Below are positions 27,689 to 37,288 of a stretch of 64,000 bases of DNA, in pieces; positions within the stretch are counted from its first letter, which is position 1, and the number at the start of each line of letters is the position of its first letter. The notes below the pieces were generated by a model, which did no database searches, was not told the origin of the DNA, and saw nothing but the letters and a program-made list of their open reading frames with translations. This DNA comes from Candidatus Sumerlaeota bacterium (GTDB lineage: Bacteria; Sumerlaeota; Sumerlaeia; JAFGJS01). The stretch is from contig JAFGJS010000054.1 of assembly GCA_016928995.1 (NCBI GenBank), positions 1 through 64,000 of the forward strand, written 5' to 3'. Position numbers and translations under genes: made by a program.

Positions 27689-29670
27689 TGATCTTTCGCT
27701 CCATCGCTTAGCTGGCGCAATTCCTTCAGCAAAGCCTGCGCATCGCGAGTCAAATCCTGCCGCCCGTTGCGATACGTCACTGCCGCCCGGATCACTCCCG
27801 TCTCGCCATCCACCCACAGCTGGACATCGCGCAGCTGAATGAAAAACGCCATCAACAAACCCGCGACCATCACGCCGCAACAAACATAAATCCACGGCAG
27901 CAATGGATTGCGCGAAATGCTCAACACCGTGCAATAGCGCGGAACCCGCCCCTGCAATTCGAACTCATAGCGCTCCAAACCCATCTCCCGCGCAGCGACA
28001 GCTGAGTCATCGCCCCATAGCGGCCGCGTCTCATCCAGCCCCAGCGTGAACTGGTTCAGCAACTCGCCCGACCGCCAACCGTGCGCTTCCAGCGCAAAAC
28101 GCGGCTCATTCTGCGCATCGGATTCGATTCCAACAAAAACGATCGTATACAAATCATCACGAAACGAGCCATGTGAAAATGCCCGCAGATTCTCGCGCTG
28201 AAACAGCCAAATCGTGCGCGGCTCCTTGCCCGGATCTTCCAGCTCAATCTGCAACGCCGGATTGTTCGGCTCCTCGCTCCGGGAAAAAAATCGCCCTTCC
28301 TTCATGCCGAAGTCCGGGAAGTATTGCAGCGCATGAATCCGCGCCCCGTGCGAAAGATACTGCCGCGCCTTCGTCTGGCCCACCGCGCTCAACTCGACGA
28401 AGATTCCCAGCTCATCATGATCCAACAGCGCCGTGCCCAGACCGGCGATCGGCGCCGGCTGACCCATGTCCACATCCGCCTCGCGCTCGTAATCCGCGTC
28501 CTTGTCGCGCGCCAGCAGCCTCAACCGGCTGTCGCCCTCGATTTCCCAGTATCTGCTCTGATGAAACGTGAGCCCCTTGTACTTCAGCGAATTATTCACC
28601 TCGATGGAATCGATGAAGCGCCGGTCGCCGTCCACGATCTCCACGAGCGAAATGAACTTGGAAGGCATCGGCGTTCGCGGATGAAAGCCCAGTTCGAAAT
28701 CCAGGCACCGCAGTTGAAAACCGAGCGGCAGCACATCGGACCGCGCCTCGCCGAATTGCATTTCCTGCCGCTGTTGCTCGCGCGCGCCAGGCAGCAATTC
28801 ATATTCATCCGCCGTCTCGCCCTCGGCCAGCGTGATCCGCCCCTCCCGGCTCACGAATCCCACCAGCAGCGAGGAAATCAGCACGGCGATAAAACCAATA
28901 TGCGAAACCACCGATCCGAAGCGCTGCAAGACGCCCTTGCGTCCGCAGATGAAAGCCCCCTCACGCGCCGTCCAAAAACCATGCCTGCGCAGCAAATCCG
29001 GCAATTCATCCGCCGCGCCGCGAAACGGAATCTCGAACGACAGCCCGCCCTCCGCTGCATAATACGCCGGCTGGCAAATCGCCCGCGGCCGCAGATTCGG
29101 CAATACTTTTCGCCGCAGATTGACATAGGTCGCCACGCCAATGTTCAGCGCCAACGCCAGCAGCAACACGCGGAACCACCACGTGTCGAAAACCAGCGAC
29201 AGCGCATCGTCCATTTCATAGATCGTTCCGCCAATCGCCGCCGCCGCCGACACGATCAACAAAACAACGCCGGCCTTGAGCGACGCAAGGCTCGAAAAAA
29301 ACCAGCCCGGCCGCATGAAGCCAGCCGCATGCGCAATTGCTCCGGCCGCGCCACCCGCCAGCAGCGCAAGGCTCATCCACACGCGCAGTCCCTGCGCATA
29401 CGCTTCATCCAGCCGCCGGTCACGGAGCTGCTCGAAAAAACTCAGCTGCTCAATCCAGCCCAGTTTGCTCAGTAAGATCTCGCCGCCTCCCGCCAGCGCA
29501 AGCAGCGCATCCACCGACGCAAGGACAAGCAACGCCGTTACAGCGCCGCCCAGCAGGGCCTCAATCCAGTTAAGCGATTTATGTCTGACAATACCGCGTT
29601 GATTGGCTTCCAAAGCGAACTCCACGATGCCGCCAGGCATCCCATCATACTCACCGGCGTTCATGCTCAT
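27685..29670 (-). CDS. ccsB: Cytochrome c assembly protein CcsB/ResB
   Basis: 661 residues. Four hydrophobic segments (about 35-65, 95-120, 130-155 and 255-275, then one near the C-terminus) surround a large extracytoplasmic domain. SLASLKAGVVLLIVSAAAAIGGTIYE and the NNSLKYKGLTFHQSRYW motif fit ResB. Start taken as the ATG at 29670; a TTG at 29688 is also possible and neither has a strong ribosome-binding site. Forms the heme channel/ligase with CcsA. Confidence 0.9.
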   Translation of the reverse strand: MSMNAGEYDGMPGGIVEFALEANQRGIVRHKSLNWIEALLGGAVTALLVLASVDALLALAGGGEILLSKLGWIEQLSFFEQLRDRRLDEAYAQGLRVWMSLALLAGGAAGAIAHAAGFMRPGWFFSSLASLKAGVVLLIVSAAAAIGGTIYEMDDALSLVFDTWWFRVLLLALALNIGVATYVNLRRKVLPNLRPRAICQPAYYAAEGGLSFEIPFRGAADELPDLLRRHGFWTAREGAFICGRKGVLQRFGSVVSHIGFIAVLISSLLVGFVSREGRITLAEGETADEYELLPGAREQQRQEMQFGEARSDVLPLGFQLRCLDFELGFHPRTPMPSKFISLVEIVDGDRRFIDSIEVNNSLKYKGLTFHQSRYWEIEGDSRLRLLARDKDADYEREADVDMGQPAPIAGLGTALLDHDELGIFVELSAVGQTKARQYLSHGARIHALQYFPDFGMKEGRFFSRSEEPNNPALQIELEDPGKEPRTIWLFQRENLRAFSHGSFRDDLYTIVFVGIESDAQNEPRFALEAHGWRSGELLNQFTLGLDETRPLWGDDSAVAAREMGLERYEFELQGRVPRYCTVLSISRNPLLPWIYVCCGVMVAGLLMAFFIQLRDVQLWVDGETGVIRAAVTYRNGRQDLTRDAQALLKELRQLSDGAKDQ

Positions 29671-30015
29671 TTTCGAACGCCGTTTCAAATCAAGTCTTTA
29701 CTCTGTCCAAGTCGCAACCTTCAACGATTTTTCCTGTCACCTCGCACGGCTTCGAAAAACCCGCGCCCATGCGCCCAATAATTAAATCGAAAAAGACCCT
29801 AACGCGTAAATCTTTTATTTACAAATAAGATCCGCCTGTTGTATCTATTTAACTTTCTGAATGGCCAGATTTGATTTTGATTGCTTACAACGGGTTGTTG
29901 AATCCCTATCGCTGATAACCTGCGACCGCCGCTCTGACTGCTCCCGCTGAACTAAACCCTATACAACTCTATTGATTGTATTGCTGTAGGATGTCTTGGG
30001 GGAGGACCTTGAGAT
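29671..30015. other. Divergent intergenic region, ccsB / PIN-like gene
   Basis: An AT-rich stretch of 345 nt that must contain both promoters. An imperfect inverted repeat (about 29810-29831, ATCTTTTATTT with AAATAAGAT) lies in the middle. No gene seen. Confidence 0.5.
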
Positions 30016-31155
30016 ATGACCGAACACAATCAAAAAAAACTGCCTGACGCGGTGTACCTGGACACCGGAATCCTGCAAACATCCGGCGCGAATTTCAACG
30101 AGCCCTGGATGACTCAGATCCGCGCGTTCGCCAAGGAATTCGATCTACCCCTGCACATCACCGACCTGACCGTCGCTGAACTCTGCGAGCACATCAGCAA
30201 CACCCTCAAGGCCGATTGCGAAAAACTCCTCTCCGCATCCGCATACATCCGAGCGCATCAGATTCCCGTGCCGCCGCCGGCCGAGTGCACCATGACCCTG
30301 CCCGAAGGCACCAAACTGATCCAGATCGTCCGCGACCGCCTGATCAACGCCGGATTCCAGATCATCGAAAACAGCCCATTGTCCTACGATCAGCTCATCA
30401 ACGAAGCCGTGCAGCGCAAGCCCCCCTTCACCACCGAAGGCAACGGCCTCTGCAAAGCCATCCTGCTGGAAAGCTTCGCCCAGCACGCGCTGCAAAACTA
30501 TGAAAATCCCAGCGTCATCGTCATCAGCAACGACGACGCCATCATCGAATCCGGCGAGCGCTTCACCTCGCGCGACATCGACGTGCAGATCCTCCGCGCG
30601 CACCAGGCCATCGACGCCATGAAAAACTTACTCGGCAAAGACATGGTCATCCGCTACCAGCTGCGCGAGAACAACCTGCTCAACCTCGTTCGCTTTCACG
30701 AACAGCAAGTCCTCGACTTCGTCAAATCCTCGCTGATCCAGTCGCGAGACGCCTGGCTGCAATCGCCCTTCACCTTCGAAGACGAAGTCCAGGGCTCTGT
30801 GCAAAGCATCGTCAGCGCCAAGCCCGTCGCCATCAGCAAAGTCGTCGGCGGATGCGCCGCATTCCCCCAGAAAATTCCCTGGGGCCGCTACCCCGTGGCC
30901 ATCTGGGTTTCGCTCGAGATCGACCTCGCCATCGTCGATTTCCCCCTGCACCACAACACGGCCATGCCCTATTACCCCGGCCGCAAACAAAACGGCGCCG
31001 CCCAGCAGCCCAGCGCACTCGACACCATGCTCTCCTGGCAGCCCACCGAACGCCAGGAAACCGTCTACCGCGACGTCTACGTCGAAGCCACCGTCCGCAC
31101 CCGGAATCCCTACAAATCCGAAGAAAACGACCTCCGCTGCGAACGTATCCTCTAA
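30016..31155 (+). CDS. PIN-like domain protein
   Basis: 379 residues. The first 210 residues resemble the DUF4935-type PIN-like fold: YLDTGIL (D16), DLTVAELCEHI (E55), RKPPF before a helix, and VIVISNDDAI. In related PIN proteins a third acidic residue follows RRPPF in a GF-x-D-A motif; here the matching stretch reads GNGLCKAILLES, so the active site may be altered. The C-terminal half is a beta-rich region of unknown kind. GGGGGAGGA (about 29999-30007) gives a strong ribosome site. No antitoxin or other partner is adjacent, so it is not a classic VapBC toxin. Confidence 0.65.
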   Translation: MTEHNQKKLPDAVYLDTGILQTSGANFNEPWMTQIRAFAKEFDLPLHITDLTVAELCEHISNTLKADCEKLLSASAYIRAHQIPVPPPAECTMTLPEGTKLIQIVRDRLINAGFQIIENSPLSYDQLINEAVQRKPPFTTEGNGLCKAILLESFAQHALQNYENPSVIVISNDDAIIESGERFTSRDIDVQILRAHQAIDAMKNLLGKDMVIRYQLRENNLLNLVRFHEQQVLDFVKSSLIQSRDAWLQSPFTFEDEVQGSVQSIVSAKPVAISKVVGGCAAFPQKIPWGRYPVAIWVSLEIDLAIVDFPLHHNTAMPYYPGRKQNGAAQQPSALDTMLSWQPTERQETVYRDVYVEATVRTRNPYKSEENDLRCERIL

Positions 31156-31267
31156 GTTGACGCAGTATTATCACAGTTTTCAAAACAGCGGTATATAGGG
31201 TGGACTTTGGCGCTTTGCGCTGAAGAATAAGAATGGAAATCCGTGAGTGGTGCAACAAGACAAAATA

Positions 31268-31969
31268 CTAAGCGTCCAGCAACTTTCCCTGCTCCAGCTT
31301 CAACTGCCGGTCGGCTTTGTCCGCCAGCACCGGCTCGTGCGTCACGATGATCAACGCCGCGCCCGTCTCCTGCGACGCGTTCCACAGCAAATCAATGATC
31401 GCCCCGCCCGTCTGCGGATCCAAATTCCCCGTCGGCTCATCCGCCAGCACCAGCGAAGGACGATTGATCATCGCCCGCGCGATCGCCACGCGCTGCTGCT
31501 CGCCGCCGGACATCTTCGACGGACGATGGTTCGCCCGCTCGCTCAGCCCCACCCGGTCCAGCGCAGCCAGCGCCTTCTCGCGCGCCTCGCGCTTGCCCAT
31601 GCCCAGCAGCATCTGCGGAATCATCACGTTCTCCGTCGCGCTGAACTCCGGCAGCAAATGATAAAACTGGAAAATAATCCCGATCTCGCGCGCCCGCAGC
31701 CGGCTCAGTTCGCTCTCCGTCATCGCATGCAGCTCGCGCCCGCCAAACTGAATCTGCCCGCCCGACGGACGATCCAGCCCGCCCAGCAAATGCAGCAGCG
31801 TGCTCTTGCCCGAACCCGAAGCCCCGGTGATCGACACGATCTCGCCCGCGCGCGCGGAAAGCTCCGCGCCACGCAGCACACGCAAAGTCCGCGTCCCGTC
31901 CTGGTACTCCTTCGTCAATCCGCTGGCCCGCAACGCAGGCGCGTCCGCTGTCTTATCCGCTTTACTCAT
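31268..31969 (-). CDS. lolD: Lipoprotein-releasing ABC transporter ATPase LolD
   Basis: 233 residues from MSKADKTADAP at 31969; the upstream in-frame part lies inside lolC. Walker A GASGSGKST (49-57), signature MSGGEQQRVAIARA and Walker B LVLADEPTGNLD are intact, and FQFYHLLPEFSATENV is the LolD-type Q-loop region. Hydrolyses ATP to release outer-membrane lipoproteins from the inner membrane. Overlaps the permease stop by 8 nt. Confidence 0.9.
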   Translation of the reverse strand: MSKADKTADAPALRASGLTKEYQDGTRTLRVLRGAELSARAGEIVSITGASGSGKSTLLHLLGGLDRPSGGQIQFGGRELHAMTESELSRLRAREIGIIFQFYHLLPEFSATENVMIPQMLLGMGKREAREKALAALDRVGLSERANHRPSKMSGGEQQRVAIARAMINRPSLVLADEPTGNLDPQTGGAIIDLLWNASQETGAALIIVTHEPVLADKADRQLKLEQGKLLDA

Positions 31970-33341
31970 AGCGCAACGCCTCCACGGTCTTGATCCGGCA
32001 AGCCTGCAGCGAAGGCAGCACGCTCGCCGCCACCGTGATGATGAACGCAATCCCCACAATGATCGCAATCGACGCCGGCTCGATATGCACCGGCAGCGTC
32101 TCGATCCCATACACCGCCGAAGGCAGCTCGAACTTGATCCAGCGCTGAATCGCATAGCACCCCAGCAAACCCAGCCCCAGGCCGCAGCTCGCTCCGGCGA
32201 AGCCGATCAGCACGCCCTGCAGAATGAAAATCATCATGATCTGCCGCGCGCCGCAGCCGATCGAACGCAAAATCCCGATCTCCCGCGTCTTCTCAATCAC
32301 CACCATGATCAGCGTGCCGATGATGTTGAACGACGCCACGATCACGATCAGCGTCAGGATCGTATACATCGCCAGCCGCTCCAGCGCCAGCGCCTTGAAA
32401 AACTCCACGTTCCGCTCGCTCCAGCTCCCGATGCGATACTGCCGCTGCGGATCCAGATACTGCGGACTCGCCGAACTCAAATCCTCCTGCAGCGATTCGC
32501 GGAAGCGCTCCACCGCCATCGGATCTTTCAGCTTGATGTGAATCTTGTCCGCCACGTCGTCCATCAAGTATATGCTCTGCGCCGTCGCCAGCGTCACATA
32601 CGCAAAGTTCGCGTCCAGCTCATACCACCCCGACTTGAACACGCCGCAGACCTGCAGCTTCACAATCTTCGGCCACGGCCCGTTCGCCGTCGCCGCGATC
32701 TGCGTGAAAGCATAAATCGAATCGCCCACCCGCACGCGCAGTCGCCGCGCCATCTCCACGCCGATCATCACCTCGCGATCGCCGCGCGGCGCATGGCCCG
32801 GAATCAAATGCAACTCCGCCTCATACGGCTCCAGGCGCCGCCCCGCGGCCGTCCGGTACCACGCCAGACCCTGACTGTCGAACTCCAGCTGCAAATCCTT
32901 GCGGTCGATCTGCTCCAGAATATTTTCCTCAAGCTTGGTCACATTCCGTTCCAGCTCCGGAATCACGCCGAGGATGATCGCCCCTTGCTTCGGCGCATCA
33001 ATCCCCAGCTCCGCCTGCAGCATCGCCTGCTTCTGAATCACCGGCGCCACTCCGGCGCCCTTCTCGCCGCTCACGACCATCGGATGCTTGGACAAACGTT
33101 TCGTCAGCTCCCGGTAATCATCCATCGGCTGGATCGACTGAACCTCCGCATGACTCAGCACGCCCAGAATCGTCCGCCGCAAATCCAGATCGAAACCGTC
33201 CAGCACCGAGATCACGATGATCAACGCCGTCACGCCGACCGCCACGCCCCCGGCTGAAATCAACGTAATCAACGAAAGCAGCCCCGACCGCTCGCGGCTG
33301 ATTAAGTAGCGCAACGCAATATACGCTTCAAATTTCAACAA
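31962..33341 (-). CDS. lolC: Lipoprotein-releasing permease LolC/LolE
   Basis: 459 residues. Starts FEAYIALRYLISRERSG, has a first helix at about 27-48, a long periplasmic MacB-like domain, and three helices after residue 330 with the coupling region EKTREIGILRSIGCGARQIMMIF. Only one permease gene is present, so the complex probably uses a homodimer, as in bacteria outside Enterobacteria. The ending ITVAASVLPSLQACRIKTVEALRYE is typical. Confidence 0.9.
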   Translation of the reverse strand: MLKFEAYIALRYLISRERSGLLSLITLISAGGVAVGVTALIIVISVLDGFDLDLRRTILGVLSHAEVQSIQPMDDYRELTKRLSKHPMVVSGEKGAGVAPVIQKQAMLQAELGIDAPKQGAIILGVIPELERNVTKLEENILEQIDRKDLQLEFDSQGLAWYRTAAGRRLEPYEAELHLIPGHAPRGDREVMIGVEMARRLRVRVGDSIYAFTQIAATANGPWPKIVKLQVCGVFKSGWYELDANFAYVTLATAQSIYLMDDVADKIHIKLKDPMAVERFRESLQEDLSSASPQYLDPQRQYRIGSWSERNVEFFKALALERLAMYTILTLIVIVASFNIIGTLIMVVIEKTREIGILRSIGCGARQIMMIFILQGVLIGFAGASCGLGLGLLGCYAIQRWIKFELPSAVYGIETLPVHIEPASIAIIVGIAFIITVAASVLPSLQACRIKTVEALRYE

Positions 33342-33486
33342 ACCCTTTGATCCTATAAAAGAATATCACGTCCCCAACGGCGCCTTTCACCAGCGTCCGG
33401 AAAAAAACACTGTGGCTTGTCGTTGGGGATTGCAAGCGAGAAGTGCCTGCGCGTGCCGGAAAGACGCCCCACTGCAACCAAAGCGC

Positions 33487-33825
33487 TCAACCGCCCAGCT
33501 CCGCGACCGCCTCATCGGCGGTTTTAACGATCGAAAAAACACGGTTCAATTGCAACTGACGCAGCACCTTGTCCACAGTATCCGACAATCCGCACAAATA
33601 GAGAATTCCGTTGTTTTGCAGCTGGTGTTTTTGCATCGTCAACAGGGAGCCGATCCCGCTGCTGTCGATAAATGACAACATCGATAAATCGAGCACAATT
33701 TTCTGCTGATCGGCGGTGATCGCATCCAATTTCACCAGCAGTTCCCTGCTATTGCTGGTATTCAAGACATCGATTTGCGGCTTCGCAACCGTGCATCCTT
33801 GATGTTCAACAAGTTGGATTTCCAT
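33487..33825 (-). CDS. STAS-domain anti-anti-sigma factor
   Basis: 112 residues from MEIQLVEHQG at 33825, preceded by AAGGAG. The SpoIIAA-type signature VLDLSMLSFIDSSGIGSLL is intact (D54-S55-S56-G57), with the phosphorylatable serine. Such proteins sequester an anti-sigma kinase in their unphosphorylated form. No HPK-like anti-sigma factor or sigma gene is adjacent; it stands alone. Could also serve in a non-sigma pathway with the PP2C and kinase proteins encoded further on. Confidence 0.88.
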   Translation of the reverse strand: MEIQLVEHQGCTVAKPQIDVLNTSNSRELLVKLDAITADQQKIVLDLSMLSFIDSSGIGSLLTMQKHQLQNNGILYLCGLSDTVDKVLRQLQLNRVFSIVKTADEAVAELGG

Positions 33826-34044
33826 GCCACCGCGTCTCCTTTGTGCGCATTGTATAGCATTCTGCGCAATTCGGTCTGACGAATTCAACAAAAAACACAT
33901 AAAATGAATTCACGCACAATCTCCGCCGGATACACATTTTTTTGACGCCTTTTCCACGAATCCGCGCCAATCCAACGCTTGCTCCGCATTATCCAAATAA
34001 TGCTCCAAAAAGAAGCGTTTTTTCATCTCAATCCTCGAATTCGC

Positions 34045-34072
34045 TTGACCCAAAACCAATTTTTGGTACACT
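34045..34072 (+). promoter_or_regulatory. Promoter candidate of the nucleotidyltransferase gene
   Basis: TTGACC, 16-bp spacer, TACACT; predicted start of transcription near 34079, 136 nt upstream of the ATG. A short symmetrical CCAAAA/TTTTTGG lies in the spacer. Confidence 0.4.
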
Positions 34073-34214
34073 GCAAGGTACGCGATCAAAGGGTGATTTC
34101 GTCAATCCCATTCTAGCTCATATTGCTGCAGTTTTTTTTCCTAAAATTGTTCATTTTCCGCTCATGTTCATCGTCTTACCGCCCGAAAAAAAGATAAATA
34201 GGGAGGAGGCGACC

Positions 34215-35069
34215 ATGATTTCAAACATCTGCATGCAACCACAATTACATGACAGGTCCGATTTTCCCGAACATCACAAACGTATCGTCCCACGAAATGG
34301 GGCGCCCCCCAAAGCCAGCGTCATTATCATGGCCGGTGGCTATGGCACCCGTCTTGGACCGCTGACCCAGCGAGTTCCAAAGCCGATGATCCCCGTGGGC
34401 AACCGCCCCGTCCTCGACCACATTCTCACTCACGTTCAAAACCACGGCTTCAACGACGTGGTCATCACGCTCCACTATCTCCCGCATATCATCCGGGAGC
34501 ATTTCCAAAACCACCAGCGTGACGATTTGAAGCTGCAATTTTTCGAAGCCCAGGAAGACCTGGGAACCGCCGGCAGCGTGCGCGGCGCAAGCCTCCTCGC
34601 GCGCCACAACCGCCTGCTCGTGCTTTCCGGCGATCTGCTCACGAACTTCGATCTCGGCATGCTCCACCGCTTCCATCGCCGCCGCAAAAGCCTGATGACC
34701 GTCGCCCTCTGTCACGTGGACGACGCAAGGCAATACGGCGTCGCGCACGTTCAGGAAAACGGACGCATCGACCGCTTTCAGGAAAAACCTGAAACCACGC
34801 CCGAGGGTGGAGCGTGGGTCAATGCAGGAATTTACATGATCGAACGCGAGGCGCTTAATCTCGCCCCGCCAGACAAATTTTACGATTTCTCACGCAATCT
34901 TATCCCGGAATTAATGGCGAGAAACATTCCGATCTACGGCTGCAAGCTGCCCGGATACTGGTACGACATGGGCACCCCGCAAACCCTGCTGCAAGCAGAG
35001 CAGTTTCTACAACACAAGGGCGCATCCATCGGCAATCGTAATCTCGCCAACGTCGCCGCCATCACATGA
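34215..35069 (+). CDS. Sugar-1-phosphate nucleotidyltransferase
   Basis: 284 residues from MISNICMQPQ at 34215, with GGGAGGAGG just upstream; the longer frame from 33942 is non-coding in look. The activation signature VIIMAGGYGTRLGPLTQRVPKPMIPV (about 36-61, here given in parts: GGYGTRL 41-47, K56) and LSGDLL are typical of NDP-sugar pyrophosphorylases (mannose-1-P guanylyltransferase / glucose-1-P thymidylyltransferase type). Lacks the left-handed beta-helix of GlmU. Makes an activated sugar for surface polysaccharide; the sugar is unknown. Confidence 0.85.
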   Translation: MISNICMQPQLHDRSDFPEHHKRIVPRNGAPPKASVIIMAGGYGTRLGPLTQRVPKPMIPVGNRPVLDHILTHVQNHGFNDVVITLHYLPHIIREHFQNHQRDDLKLQFFEAQEDLGTAGSVRGASLLARHNRLLVLSGDLLTNFDLGMLHRFHRRRKSLMTVALCHVDDARQYGVAHVQENGRIDRFQEKPETTPEGGAWVNAGIYMIEREALNLAPPDKFYDFSRNLIPELMARNIPIYGCKLPGYWYDMGTPQTLLQAEQFLQHKGASIGNRNLANVAAIT

Positions 35070-35108
35070 AAGACGCGACATTCACCATTTGCCGCGGCGA
35101 CACAACGA

Positions 35109-35149
35109 GAAAGCGCTCCCGAAGCATCGCGGAGCGCTTTCCCTTTTTT
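35109..35149 (+). terminator. Intrinsic terminator after the nucleotidyltransferase gene
   Basis: An 11-bp perfect stem (35109-35119 with 35131-35141), 11-nt loop, then CC and six T. Confidence 0.88.
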
Positions 35150-35205
35150 CACCAACAGCACCGCCAATCATGAATGCATCCTCGCGCACACAGTATTGAA
35201 TCAGC

Positions 35206-36630
35206 ATGAACCGCGCCTTCGCCTCAGCAACCGCCCTGCTTCTCATCCTCGCAGCTCAAATCGCGCATGCGGCCGTCTATGAAGTCGGCCCCACACAAAC
35301 ATTGACCGCCTGCGGCGGCGTCCCCTGGGAAAGCCTCGAGCCCGGCGACATCGTCCGCATCCACTGGCGCGAAGATGCCTACAACGAAAAATGGGTCATC
35401 GGACGACAGGGAACCGCGGAGGCCTGGATCACCGTCCGCGGCGTGCCCGGACCGCAAGGCCAGCTCCCCGTCATCGACGGCCGCAATGCCACGACGCGCA
35501 GCCAGCTCAACTTCTGGAACGAAAGCCGCGGCGTGATCAAAATCGGCGGATCAAACACGCCGCCCGACACCACGCCGCAATACATCCGGATCGAAAACCT
35601 CGACATCCGCAGCGGACGCCCGCCCTATTCCTTCACCGGACGCGACGGGCTGACTTATTATGTCAACAACTGCGCCGCCCTCTACGTTGAAAAAGGCGAG
35701 CACCTCATTTTCCGCAACTGCACCGTGCACGACTGCGGCAACGGCATCTTCGCCGGGTCGCTCTCCAAGGACATCCTCGTCGAATACTGCACGATCTACG
35801 ACAACAGCATCGAAGACCGCTACTACGAGCACAACAACTACACCGAATGCGACGGCATCATTTTTCAATACAACCACTTCGGCCCCACGCGCGATGGAAC
35901 CGGCGGCAACAACCTCAAGGACCGCTCCGCGGGCTGCGTCATCCGCTACAACTGGATCGAAGGCGGCAACCGCCAGCTCGACCTCGTGGACAGCGACAAT
36001 CTCTACACGCTGCCAAGCTACAACCAAACCTACGTCTACGGCAACATCCTGATCGAACCCGACGGCGCCGGCAACAACCAGATCGCCCACTACGGCGGCG
36101 ACAGCGGCGAGGAAACCTATTACCGCAAAGGCGCGCTCCACTTCTACCACAACACCGTCATCTCCACCCGCAGCGGCAACACCACCCTCCTGCGCCTCTC
36201 CAGCGACGGCGAAACCGCCGACATGCGCAACAACATCATCTACGCCACGGCCGGCGGCAGCTACCTGGCCCTGATGAATGAAGATGGCGTCCTGCGCATG
36301 CGCCACAACTGGCTCAACACCGGTTGGACCGAAACCCACAGCGGACAGCCCGTCACCATCATCGACGAAGGCGGCAACATCACCGGCGCCGAACCCGGCT
36401 TCATCAACTTCGCCGTGCAAAACTTCCGCCTGCAATCAACCTCTCCCTGCCTCGATCTGGCGGCATCCCTCCACCTCGACGCCGCCACGCATCCTATCCT
36501 CTTCGAATACATTCAACACGCCGCCCGCGAAACCCGCACGCCCTACGGCGACGCCCTCGACCTCGGCGCCTACGAATACACCATCCCCCCCAGCGCCTCC
36601 GCACAACCATCATGGCTCCTGTTGAATTGA
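35206..36630 (+). CDS. Secreted right-handed parallel beta-helix protein
   Basis: 474 residues. A signal peptide (hydrophobic core LLLILAAQ, AHA then AVY) is followed by a pectate-lyase-like beta-helix: repeated short strands with Asn/Cys ladders such as IRIENLDIRSG, LIFRNCTVHDCGNGIF and ILVEYCTIYDN. Residues ALDLGAYEY close the protein, as in many polysaccharide-active parallel beta-helix proteins. It probably binds or cleaves a uronate or other polysaccharide outside the cytoplasm; no catalytic residue set could be assigned. Confidence 0.8.
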   Translation: MNRAFASATALLLILAAQIAHAAVYEVGPTQTLTACGGVPWESLEPGDIVRIHWREDAYNEKWVIGRQGTAEAWITVRGVPGPQGQLPVIDGRNATTRSQLNFWNESRGVIKIGGSNTPPDTTPQYIRIENLDIRSGRPPYSFTGRDGLTYYVNNCAALYVEKGEHLIFRNCTVHDCGNGIFAGSLSKDILVEYCTIYDNSIEDRYYEHNNYTECDGIIFQYNHFGPTRDGTGGNNLKDRSAGCVIRYNWIEGGNRQLDLVDSDNLYTLPSYNQTYVYGNILIEPDGAGNNQIAHYGGDSGEETYYRKGALHFYHNTVISTRSGNTTLLRLSSDGETADMRNNIIYATAGGSYLALMNEDGVLRMRHNWLNTGWTETHSGQPVTIIDEGGNITGAEPGFINFAVQNFRLQSTSPCLDLAASLHLDAATHPILFEYIQHAARETRTPYGDALDLGAYEYTIPPSASAQPSWLLLN

Positions 36631-37288
36631 CAACACACACTATTCAATATAGAAATATCCAGCTACGATTAATGTTGCTGGATTGAAATGATCAACAATC
36701 CCTCTATTTATTAGAATTTGAAAGATACTCTAGCTAAAAGAAATCACCCTTGGCTTAAATACTGACTTGTTTTGAATGTATCTGAAAATTCAATAAAGCT
36801 TGACGGATTGCCAATTCAGCAATATAAATAGTATTCATGCTTTGCTGATGGCATTCGTCAATTATGTTTGACATGTCGGTTTATATCTTTTTGATAAGGT
36901 CATGCCGGAATTGTAGACAAATTGCACTGAGTTTCCAAATTGATCACGTAAACTCGCAGTTGCTCAAATCATCCGGACAATGACATTGCGCGCCAGCTCA
37001 CAGAAGGGAACGCCCTGAGCGGCGCAAAAGAAGAAAGATCTCAGCTCCGGCCGTCCTCAACGCAGGACGCGCCCGGAAGCATTGATTTTCATGGGATGAT
37101 CCTGCGCGCCGCACGGCCAAGCCGGCCCGCGCAGGGAATTGGCCTGAAGCCGCCGACAAGCGGCGGGGGAGCGAATCAACAACATAGCGAAGGATGACAG
37201 AGGCGCGGAGGATTCGATTTTAGCCGGTTCGCGTGCGCAAAGGACGCATGGCCAGCAAACCGGGCAATCTTTTTGAATCGAGAAGCGC
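36631..37288. other. AT-rich intergenic region with tandem promoter-like sites
   Basis: 658 nt without a gene. A weak stem (36657-36663 with 36677-36683) follows the beta-helix gene. Two promoter-like sites are listed separately or noted here: TTGACG-N17-TATAAA at 36800-36828 and a perfect TTGACA at 36868-36873 with a poor -10. The last 250 nt become GC-rich. A short untranslated RNA cannot be excluded. Confidence 0.5.
36800..36828 (+). promoter_or_regulatory. Sigma-70-type promoter
   Basis: TTGACG, exactly 17 bp, TATAAA: ten of twelve consensus positions. It lies 460 nt before the histidine kinase gene, leaving a long leader. Confidence 0.5.

Noticed and set aside
27689-27934. 82-residue N-terminal extension of CcsA
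   Set aside because: Lies wholly inside ccsB in another frame; the ATGA overlap and GGAG mark the real start at 27688.
30016-31155. VapC-type toxin
   Set aside because: Three times too long, no antitoxin gene, and the acidic site seems incomplete.
31970-32155. 62-residue Arg/Ser-rich extension of LolD
   Set aside because: Shadow of the lolC coding sequence; LolD proteins begin near the ATG at 31969.
33487-33825. STAS protein as part of the 40-64 kb system
   Set aside because: Separated by several unrelated genes, two of them on the other strand; only a shared theme of phosphorylation connects them.
33942-34214. 91-residue extension of the nucleotidyltransferase
   Set aside because: Covers the promoter-like site and leader; GGGAGGAGG immediately precedes the ATG at 34215.
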